From Cyclobacteriaceae bacterium (GTDB lineage Bacteria > Bacteroidota > Bacteroidia > Cytophagales > Cyclobacteriaceae): a DNA stretch of 6,973 bases. A model generated the notes under the pieces. It was given only the letters and a program-made list of their open reading frames with translations. It was not told where the DNA came from and made no database searches. Positions within the stretch are counted from its first letter, which is position 1; each line of letters starts with the position of its first letter. Below, in pieces: positions 1 through 4,745 of the stretch. The position numbers and the translations under genes are program-made. The stretch covers positions 1 through 6,973 of the forward strand of contig JANYKP010000306.1 of assembly GCA_025358195.1 (NCBI GenBank). Reading direction: 5' to 3'.

Positions 1-2
1 CC

Positions 3-416
3 CTGGAATTCATCATCACGGTGACCGGTGGTGAAACGTACGCCGTGCAGCGCCTTTGCAATGCTTTGTACGAGATGTCGTATCCTCATGTAACAGTCCC
101 CCTTGTCCAACAGACCTTGCTTCGGGTGCTTGACCAACAGCAGCCAAACTATGAACGGGTCAGGGCATTGCTGAATCCTAAGTCGAACTTATTCAAAGTA
201 TTGAGGGCAATTGCCAAACTGGGAGTCGTAACCGAAACTTATGGCAAAGAGATTCTGGGTGCAAGCCAGCTGCACAATGCTTCGTCTGTCAACAAGGCGA
301 TCAGGTCATTGCATACACATGGGGTCATCAGTCAGGTTGTTACAAAGGAAGGTTCGCTCGGATACACCGTTGACGACGCCCTGTTCAGGTTGTGGCTCGT
401 GGAACTTCCAGATTGA
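3..416 (+). CDS. AAA-type ATP-binding protein, C-terminal part (5' end outside window)
   Basis: The frame is open from the left edge of the window and ends at TGA 414-416, so this is the last ~137 residues of a longer protein. A GTG at position 21 could be read as a start, but coding continues upstream of it without a stop. The segment begins LEFIITVTGGETYAVQRLC, which resembles the 'TGG-hPYhhQ-L' region that follows the ATPase core in ATPase_2/archaeal-type AAA proteins. It continues with helical sequence and a winged-helix-like tail: around SSVNKAIRSLHTHGVISQV, then a short strand pair ending in LGYTVDDALFRLWL. The Walker motifs would lie upstream and are not visible. In this family the core binds ATP and the tail resembles a DNA-binding winged helix, but the cellular role is usually unknown. 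The family call rests on pattern recognition of the tail only. It is followed by a long non-coding stretch rich in palindromes. Confidence 0.6.
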   Translation: MEFIITVTGGETYAVQRLCNALYEMSYPHVTVPLVQQTLLRVLDQQQPNYERVRALLNPKSNLFKVLRAIAKLGVVTETYGKEILGASQLHNASSVNKAIRSLHTHGVISQVVTKEGSLGYTVDDALFRLWLVELPD

Positions 417-451
417 AGCCATCGAATATTCGAGAGCGGATTTTGCTGAAA

Positions 452-510
452 CCCCCGCCACGTGTTGGCGTTCGCGGGCTTGCGCGCGGAGGCACCAACG
501 CACACACGCC
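452..510. repeat. GC-rich palindromic repeat, copy 1 (imperfect)
   Basis: A GTTGG at 464-468 faces a CCAAC at 495-499. Shorter nested stems are also possible: CGCCA 456-460 with TGGCG 466-470, and CCCGC 454-458 with GCGGG 474-478. The centre contains GCGGGCTTGCGC. This resembles the centre GTGGGCCTTGCAC of the palindrome at 668-731, so the two may be diverged copies of one repeat family. It could fold as RNA or single-stranded DNA. No function is assigned. Confidence 0.4.
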
Positions 511-667
511 TTCAATGGTCACACGGACCTATCTCGAAATTGCATAGAGTGTCAAACTTTGTACGGAAAACATGATATGATTCGTCTGGCTGGTTTGTTT
601 TGGCAAGTATGCTTTACGCCAAGCGATATGCTGATTTTACAACTGTTATCTGTTTTGCGATGGATTC

Positions 668-731
668 CCATCCCCCGTGTTGGTGTCGCCCCGCGCGTGG
701 GCCTTGCACAAACACCAACAGGGCGGTGGGA
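668..731. repeat. GC-rich palindromic repeat, copy 2 (long stem-loop)
   Basis: TGTTGGTGT at 678-686 is exactly complementary in inverted orientation to ACACCAACA at 712-720. The pairing extends outward imperfectly: TCCCATCCCCC (670-676 and just before) faces GGGCGGTGGGA (721-731), with mismatches and one bulged base, giving arms of about 20 bases around a 25-base GC-rich loop. There is no T-run next to it, so it does not look like a Rho-independent terminator. It is best described as an intergenic palindrome, perhaps a REP- or MITE-like remnant. Confidence 0.5.
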
Positions 732-876
732 AACGGGAACAACGATTAAATTATATTCATCAAGATCCGGTGGAAGCAGGGTTTGTGTTGTCTGCTGAAG
801 AGTAGCTTTACAGCAGTGCAATGAATTATGCTGGTCGTCCGGAGGTTTTGTTGGATGTGATGTTGATGTGAGTCTT

Positions 877-934
877 CGGCAGTCTGGAGACTGCCGGCAT
901 AAGAGGTCACAAGTGTCCCGAGACGGAACACTTG
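877..934. repeat. REP-like pair of hairpins
   Basis: There are two hairpins 13 nt apart. The first has a perfect 8-bp stem, CGGCAGTC (877-884) with GACTGCCG (889-896), around the tetraloop TGGA. The second pairs CAAGTGTCCC (910-919) with GGAACACTTG (925-934), ten positions with one C/A mismatch, around a 5-nt loop GAGAC. Neither is followed by a T-run. Two compact GC-rich hairpins in an intergenic region are typical of REP/BIME elements mobilised by RAYT (IS200-like Y1) transposases. No such transposase is in this window, so that link is inference. Confidence 0.5.
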
Positions 935-1015
935 CGCCAGAGGGGAGCAAAATGGTTGTAAATCTATTTTTCCCCGATTTTATTACGCTAACTTAGTTAC
1001 TTAAAACCAACCGTT

Positions 1016-1852
1016 ATGAAAAATAACATTACCCGCTTTTTCTTGCTGTCGCTGTTCATCATTTCGTATGAAACCACCACCGCCCAGGAAATCGGCCTGC
1101 AACTATACAGTCTGCGCAACCAGTTTGCGAAAGACGTGCCAGCCACCATGGCAAAAGTGAAAGGCTGGGGGATAAGAGAAGTAGAATTGGGGGGCACCTA
1201 TGGCTTATCGATGGAGGATTTTAAGAAACTGCTGTCACAAAATAATATAACGCCCATCAGCTTTGGTGCTGACTTTAAAGGGCTTACCACCGACCTTCAG
1301 AGTGTTGTCAATACTGCCAAGATGCTGGGTGTTACCTATGTTGTCTGCCATTGGATCCCGCATAATGGCAATGATTTCACGCTGGAAGACGTAAAGAAGG
1401 CCGTGGAGGTGTTCAATGCCGCTGGTAAGGTGCTGAAAGAAAACGGATTGTCATTTTGTTATCATCCTCATGGGTTTGAGTTTCGTCCTTATGAAACCGG
1501 TACCCTGTTCGATTACCTCATGAAAAACCTCGATGCCAACTATGCCAATTTTGAAATGGATGTGTTTTGGATAAAACATCCAGGCCAAGATCCGGTAGCC
1601 TTGCTGAAAAAATTTCCCAACCGGTTTTTATTAATGCACCTCAAGGATCGAAAACCCGGAACTCCAGGTAATGAAAATGGGCAGGCTGACGTTGAAACCA
1701 ACGTGGTGCTGGGTACGGGGGATGTGGGAATTGCTGAGATCATGAAAACGGGAAAACGCACGGGTGTGAAGCATTTCTTCATTGAGGATGAGTCGTCGCG
1801 CTCGGAGCAGCAGATACCGGTGAGCCTTGCTTTCCTCAGGGGGTTGAAATGA
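1016..1852 (+). CDS. Exported TIM-barrel protein, sugar phosphate isomerase/epimerase-like
   Basis: The 278-residue protein belongs by pattern to the xylose isomerase-like TIM-barrel superfamily (AP_endonuc_2/IolE-like), whose members isomerise, epimerise or dehydrate sugars with a divalent metal. Residues 1-23 form a signal peptide ending TTTA before Gln24, a typical Bacteroidetes Ala|Gln cleavage site, so it probably acts in the periplasm. The mature part opens with IGLQLYSLR, characteristic of the group. Candidate metal or substrate ligands are H112, YHPHGFEF (149-156), the E180-M-D182 strand, LMHLKD (206-211, H208) and E257-D258. Length is normal for the family, so the gene looks intact. 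The ATG at 1016 is the natural start because it opens the signal peptide; the preceding bases are AC-rich with no Shine-Dalgarno, as is common in this phylum. The substrate cannot be read from sequence, and no sugar-catabolic partner lies alongside. Confidence 0.83.
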   Translation: MKNNITRFFLLSLFIISYETTTAQEIGLQLYSLRNQFAKDVPATMAKVKGWGIREVELGGTYGLSMEDFKKLLSQNNITPISFGADFKGLTTDLQSVVNTAKMLGVTYVVCHWIPHNGNDFTLEDVKKAVEVFNAAGKVLKENGLSFCYHPHGFEFRPYETGTLFDYLMKNLDANYANFEMDVFWIKHPGQDPVALLKKFPNRFLLMHLKDRKPGTPGNENGQADVETNVVLGTGDVGIAEIMKTGKRTGVKHFFIEDESSRSEQQIPVSLAFLRGLK

Positions 1853-1899
1853 GGAGCTGAGAAGGGAGAAGTGAGTAGGAGAGGAGTTGAGAATTGAGG
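1851..1899. repeat. Purine-rich tract with 13-nt direct repeat
   Basis: The strip between the two convergent genes is about 80% purine on the plus strand. GAGGAGCTGAGAA (1851-1863) recurs 30 bases later as GAGGAGTTGAGAA (1881-1893) with one change. The repeat begins inside the TGA stop of the upstream gene. It looks like a simple-sequence expansion. No terminator is visible in it for either gene. Confidence 0.5.
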
Positions 1900-1904
1900 T
1901 CCGA

Positions 1905-2294
1905 CTAACTTTTAGCCGACTGCTCAAGCAACCACTTTTCGGCCTCCTGAGCGTCTGAGAATATCTTAAAATTAAACCCTCTTTTTCGGCAGATTTCTTC
2001 CCAGAATTTCTCCATATGAATTTCATCCGGGTTGATGATGATGCTGATGCATAATTGATAGAGCAATGGAGCCTTGGTTTCGTAAAGCCTGGTAATGTTA
2101 AAAATATCACTATTGGATATGATGGTAGTCAAATCAGCATAATCGAGTAATATGAATTTACTCTTTGACGATTCCATTATTTGGGTAAGTTCCTGGGTGC
2201 TCTCCAAAATGGAATGAAGGGTCTTTCTTATTCCTGTGCCTTTTACAAACAAGTAATGTGTGCGGTTCTCGAAATTCAGTTCAAATTCTTTCAC
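1905..2294 (-). CDS. Small cytoplasmic protein, possibly STAS/SpoIIAA-like
   Basis: This is a 129-residue soluble protein with no signal peptide or membrane segment. It alternates strands and helices: an N-terminal strand pair (FELNFENRTHYLFVKGTG), a helix, a buried strand KFILLDYADLTTI (46-58), a helix, a strand LCISIIINP (81-89), and a C-terminal part with FKIFSDAQEAEKWLLEQ (109-125). This order, with the closing 'FxxxxxAxxWL' pattern, resembles the SpoIIAA-like/STAS-SEC14 small domain proteins, many of which are uncharacterised. The assignment is tentative. The start is GTG at 2292-2294: upstream in frame there is no ATG before a TAA, and the next internal Met (residue 40) would remove the first strands. 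It lies 124 bp downstream of the propeller gene on the same strand and could be a separate unit. No clear promoter or terminator was found. Confidence 0.7.
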   Translation of the reverse strand: MKEFELNFENRTHYLFVKGTGIRKTLHSILESTQELTQIMESSKSKFILLDYADLTTIISNSDIFNITRLYETKAPLLYQLCISIIINPDEIHMEKFWEEICRKRGFNFKIFSDAQEAEKWLLEQSAKS

Positions 2295-2418
2295 TGTGGT
2301 AGCGATCGGATTAAGATTTGCATTTTATGAAATGTATGCAATTTTCACTACTTGTTTTGGCAAGCGACCGTTATCGATCCAAGCGGATCATTTTGCAAAC
2401 TGTTAATTTCCGATTTTA

Positions 2419-3207
2419 TCAAGGCTTGAAATCAAAAATTGACACCTTCTTAACATCAACCGCGAAAAGTCGATCGTCGGTTAGAAGTACGAAACGACAC
2501 GGAACGGGGATGGGGAACGTCCTTCTTTCATCCGTATAAAGATCCGTCAGGATAACCTGGTTGCCTTTTATAAAGTAAATTTCCTCGCCCAAAAAACTGA
2601 AATACCCGAGATCATTTTCAACGATTGTCTTGATGTGCTTTCCCAAACCGTTGAACATGTGAATGCCGACATTCTTATCTAGCAGGAAAAGGTAGTTCTG
2701 ATACTCGCGCATTGACACATACTCTGCGCGTTTCGTTGCAGAAAGGTGCCGGATGCTGGTCTCGAACGAGATACTGGTCGCACGTAATTTTGTTTTCTTG
2801 ATACTCAGATCAGCAGAATCCAATATCCATAACTCATGCAAAGCCGGACATACCAGCCAGGGGTGGATGGCGAATGAAGGATCAAGGAGATTCTCTGTTT
2901 TTGTACTTAGGTCCGAAGAAAGATTCCCATACATATTTCCCTTGGCCAAAAAATAAAACGACTGTGCTCCGTCGAGGGGATCAAACAGCCTTGGCGGAAC
3001 CTTAAAAGAATGACTGCCAATTTTCTTTCCGTCTTTGTTATATTTCTGAACTTCTCCTGTTTTTAACACGAGAAACAAATCACCCGCCCTGTCAACACCC
3101 GCCCAGGTAATTTCTACAGTTGTTTCTATGGTAGTTGCTTTGCTTTGCGCATGAAGGGTACATACTCCAAGCAAACCCAACCAAAGAGAACAGCATAGCA
3201 GTTTCAT
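2419..3207 (-). CDS. Exported beta-propeller-like protein of unknown function
   Basis: I do not recognise a named family. The 262-residue protein begins with a signal peptide (MKLLCCSLWLGLLGVCTLHA, residues 1-20) with predicted cleavage before Gln21, so it is probably periplasmic or secreted; no transmembrane segment follows. The mature part consists of short repeated strand units of propeller type: AGVDRAGDLFLVLKTGEVQKY (36-56), SFYFLAKGNMYGNL (83-96), HELWILDSADLSI (124-136), NYLFLLDKNVGIHMF (171-185), EEIYFIKGNQVILTDL (208-223) and DRLFAVDVKKVSIFDF (245-260), about six units, compatible with a small beta-propeller. The ATG overlaps the lpxH stop as ATGA (3204-3207), indicating translational coupling in an operon. 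The pairing with lpxH hints at an envelope role, which is inference only. The gene looks complete. Confidence 0.8.
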   Translation of the reverse strand: MKLLCCSLWLGLLGVCTLHAQSKATTIETTVEITWAGVDRAGDLFLVLKTGEVQKYNKDGKKIGSHSFKVPPRLFDPLDGAQSFYFLAKGNMYGNLSSDLSTKTENLLDPSFAIHPWLVCPALHELWILDSADLSIKKTKLRATSISFETSIRHLSATKRAEYVSMREYQNYLFLLDKNVGIHMFNGLGKHIKTIVENDLGYFSFLGEEIYFIKGNQVILTDLYTDERRTFPIPVPCRFVLLTDDRLFAVDVKKVSIFDFKP

Positions 3208-3977
3208 AGTTCAAATGACTTCAGATCAAAGGTTTTGCCATCGTAGACACCGTACGTCGAATGATGCACCCATTCTCCGGTATTAATGTAACGACTGCTT
3301 TCCGTCACCTTTAAATCGAGCGAAAGATGACGGTGGCCGAAAATGTAGAAATCGTGATGTTCCTTTTTCTCTTGTTCCTGACACCACAGAAATAGAAACT
3401 CCTTTTCTTCGCCCTTAAAATGTTCTTCCAGTTTCATATTATTAATCCGGCTTCGCCGACTCCAGAACTTAGCAATGCTCATGCCGAGATTCGGGTGGAT
3501 GCGGGCGAACAACCACTGACAGATACTGCTGTTAAAAAAGTTCTTAAGGATTTTGTAGGATGCCTCTCCTGGTCCAAGGCCATCCCCATGTCCAACAATG
3601 AGTTTTTGGTTTCCAACGTGCAGTAAAATAGGTTCCCGGTATACCGGTATACCTAACTCTTTCGGGAAATAATCAAACATCCACATATCGTGGTTGCCTG
3701 TAAAAAAACAGATGAAAATTCCGACGTCGCGTAACTCGGCCAGTTTGCCCTGCAGGCGGATAAATCCTTTTGGAATGGTGTGTTTGTATTCAAACCAGAA
3801 ATCAAAAATGTCGCCCAACAGGTAAATCGTGTGGGCATCCTTCCGGATCGACTCCAGCCAGGCGATTATCTTTCGTTCACGTTCGAGGCTTGCCTCTTGG
3901 TTGGGGACACCTAAATGAAAATCAGAAGCGAAGTAGATCTTTTTGGTTTCAGGAAGACTGATTTTCTCTTCTTTCAT
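3204..3977 (-). CDS. lpxH: UDP-2,3-diacylglucosamine diphosphatase (lipid A synthesis)
   Basis: LpxH hydrolyses UDP-2,3-diacylglucosamine to lipid X and UMP at the inner face of the cytoplasmic membrane, the fourth step of the Raetz lipid A pathway. The 257-residue protein shows the full calcineurin-like metallophosphoesterase set: SDFHLG with D19 and H21, GDIFDFW (55-61) with D56, GNHDMW (94-99) with N95, GHGD (129-132) with H130, and GHRH (214-217) with H215 and H217. These correspond to the seven metal ligands known in E. coli LpxH (D8, H10, D41, N79, H114, H195, H197). Length is close to the E. coli enzyme (240). There is no signal peptide, as expected. The ATG at 3975-3977 has no Shine-Dalgarno but follows a good TAnnTTTG promoter box. 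The stop overlaps the start of the propeller-like gene by four bases. The product acts upstream of LpxB; no other lpx gene is in view. Confidence 0.92.
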   Translation of the reverse strand: MKEEKISLPETKKIYFASDFHLGVPNQEASLERERKIIAWLESIRKDAHTIYLLGDIFDFWFEYKHTIPKGFIRLQGKLAELRDVGIFICFFTGNHDMWMFDYFPKELGIPVYREPILLHVGNQKLIVGHGDGLGPGEASYKILKNFFNSSICQWLFARIHPNLGMSIAKFWSRRSRINNMKLEEHFKGEEKEFLFLWCQEQEKKEHHDFYIFGHRHLSLDLKVTESSRYINTGEWVHHSTYGVYDGKTFDLKSFEL

Positions 3978-3994
3978 TTTTTATTGAAGCCCAG

Positions 3995-4002
3995 CAAAAG
4001 TA
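3995..4002 (-). promoter_or_regulatory. Candidate Bacteroidetes -7 promoter box for lpxH
   Basis: Read on the minus strand this is TACTTTTG, a full match to the Bacteroidetes sigma-A -7 consensus TAnnTTTG. It lies 17 bp upstream of the lpxH ATG, which would give a very short 5' leader of roughly a dozen bases. No convincing -33 TTG element is seen at the expected distance, which lowers confidence. Confidence 0.5.
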
Positions 4003-4096
4003 CAAGATTTTGGGTGAAGTTTTTCGGGTAATCTGCAATTGAAGGCCTATCATGATTGTGCGTTTCCTTTTTTGCAACAGATGGCTGGAAGCTTTT

Positions 4097-4122
4097 TTGC
4101 CACGGATGACACGGATTACCAC
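4097..4122 (+). repeat. CCACGGATGACACGGATTACCAC repeat, copy 1 (left inverted arm)
   Basis: TTGCCACGGATGACACGGATTACCAC, read on the plus strand, is the exact reverse complement of 4510-4535. The unit is itself built of a 9-10 base period (CACGGATGA, CACGGATTAC, CAC). It continues as AGAGAAAA, so the similarity to the other copies stops after CCAC. It lies just downstream of the GxxExxR pseudogene. Confidence 0.85.
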
Positions 4123-4134
4123 AGAGAAAAATGT

Positions 4135-4535
4135 TTAGAAAATTAATCTTTTATATTGAAGTTTACTTCGTCCAAAGTTCATCAGCAAACCAATCTTACA
4201 ACCAGATGCCTTGAGATAGTTAATCGTCTGTGCGATCTGATCATCTGCCAGGCCACCCTCAGCTGCCTTTACTTCAAGTATTATTTTACAATTAATCACA
4301 AAATCAGCATAAAACTTATGAGGGAGAATGCTTCCTTTGTATTCAATCTTATATTGTTTCTCTCGTTCATAGGATAGATTTCAAATTCTATTGCATCCTT
4401 ATAAACAATTTCAAGAAACCCATGGCCCAGGGTGCGATGAACGTCCATACAAATGCCAATGGCCGCATATGTTTCGTTCCCGTAAAGAAGCGCTGATTGA
4501 TCTTCATCCGTGGTAATCCGTGTCATCCGTGGCAA
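4135..4535 (-). pseudogene. GxxExxR-family protein gene, frameshifted
   Basis: The first frame (4535 to about 4377) encodes YAAIGICMDVHRTLGHGFLE and then IVYKDAIEFE, the family's N-terminal signature with the G-x-x-E of GFLE. It then goes out of frame and stops near 4296. The second frame, from about 4377 to TAA at 4135-4137, reads on for about 80 codons: YEREKQYKIEYKG, then FYADFVINCKIILEVKA with D and E-x-K spaced as in PD-(D/E)xK-like folds, then QTINYLKASGCKIGLLMNFG and the end YKRLIF. Both halves are intact apart from the junction at about 4369-4380. From remembered family spacing (about 17 residues between the E of GFLE and the YERE motif), roughly 13 bases are missing there. Translation could start at TTG 4533-4535 or, more likely, ATG 4524-4526; both lie inside the repeat. 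The family's function is not established. The product is probably lost. Confidence 0.82.
4510..4535 (-). repeat. Repeat copy 2 (right inverted arm), containing the GxxExxR start
   Basis: On the minus strand this reads TTGCCACGGATGACACGGATTACCAC, identical over 26 bases to copy 1, and continues CGGATGAAG, adding a further CACGGATGA period. Its ATG (4524-4526) is the likely start of the GxxExxR gene, so the leader MTRITTDED is simply translated repeat. Confidence 0.85.
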
Positions 4536-4651
4536 GCAAATAAGACTTTAAAAGTAATTCAGTCTTTAAGTTTTACTCGTCTGGTATCTGTACTGAATTC
4601 CAGACTAAAATTGCATGATTAAGATGTTTGAAAGTAACATTATTTGTAACA

Positions 4652-4675
4652 GCCACGGATGACACAGATTACCAC
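4652..4675 (+). repeat. Repeat copy 3 (direct relative to copy 1)
   Basis: GCCACGGATGACACAGATTACCAC differs from copy 1 by one base (G to A at 4666) over 24 positions and continues CAGAT after the match. It lies between the GxxExxR segment and the ftsH terminator. The 116 bases between copies 2 and 3 are AT-rich and show only weak hairpins (for example GTCTGG 4579-4584 with CCAGAC 4600-4605). Confidence 0.8.
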
Positions 4676-4685
4676 AGATATTTAC

Positions 4686-4721
4686 AAAAAAAGTCAGGCA
4701 CCTTTATTCAAAGTGCCTGAC
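4686..4721 (-). terminator. Rho-independent terminator of ftsH
   Basis: On the minus strand a perfect 9-bp stem GTCAGGCAC/GTGCCTGAC (arms 4713-4721 and 4693-4701), extended by TTT/AAA across a single bulged base, is followed directly by seven T residues (plus-strand A at 4686-4692). It begins 24 bases after the ftsH stop codon. This is a textbook intrinsic terminator and marks the end of the rsfS-ftsH transcript. Confidence 0.9.
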
Positions 4722-4745
4722 CTGTGTTCAAAAATCCGAAATCAC

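Larger units (their letters stand above)
417..1015. other. Non-coding region of about 600 bp rich in palindromes
   Basis: No convincing gene is seen here. Open frames exist on both strands (for example 241-798 plus and 552-950 minus), but they overlap each other and the ATPase gene, are rich in Cys, Arg, Pro and Thr, and show no recognisable motif. The region carries two GC-rich palindromes of similar design (about 452-510 and 668-731), a small CTGCTG/CAGCAG hairpin (792-797 with 811-816), and a REP-like hairpin pair (877-934). The last ~60 bases (955-1015) turn AT-rich and probably hold the promoter of the downstream gene. No clear TAnnTTTG box was found there; the best partial matches are TATTTTTC and TAACTTAG. 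Confidence 0.6.
4097..4535. mobile_element. Putative small repeat-bounded element carrying a GxxExxR pseudogene
   Basis: A perfect 26-bp inverted repeat (4097-4122 and 4510-4535) bounds a 439-bp segment consisting almost entirely of one minus-strand gene: the gene begins inside the right repeat and stops 12 bases before the left repeat. This layout resembles a small mobile or repeat-borne cassette. No target-site duplication is visible at the outer edges, and no transposase is encoded, so any movement would depend on factors elsewhere. The boundaries are those of the inverted repeat, and the true unit may extend to the third copy at 4652-4675. Confidence 0.4.

Noticed and set aside
452..731. 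Integron attC sites suggested by GTTGG/CCAAC arms
   Set aside because: The arms do not fit RYYYAAC/GTTRRRY, no integrase or cassette order is visible, and the structure is simply palindromic.
1899..1920. Hairpin GTCCGACTAA/TTAGCCGAC as a bidirectional terminator
   Set aside because: It has one mismatch and one bulge, a 3-base loop and no T-run on either strand, and it overlaps the last codons of the small minus-strand gene.
2411..2432. GATTTTATCAAGGCTTGAAATC as a terminator of the propeller-like gene
   Set aside because: The stem is short and AT-rich with no T-run, and it overlaps the end of the coding region.
2318..2539. Plus-strand 73-codon frame starting MHFMKCMQFS
   Set aside because: It runs antisense into the C-terminal coding part of the propeller-like gene, with no motif and no promoter or start signal.
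4156..4377. Plus-strand 73-codon frame
   Set aside because: It lies antisense to the GxxExxR pseudogene, whose minus-strand frames carry the family motifs.
4366..4385. Programmed ribosomal frameshift in the GxxExxR gene
   Set aside because: There is no slippery heptamer or homopolymer at the junction, and motif spacing suggests lost bases.
4097..4680. CRISPR array from the three ~25-bp repeats
   Set aside because: Only three copies, one inverted, spaced about 390 and 116 bases apart with a gene between two of them. There are no regular spacers and no cas genes.
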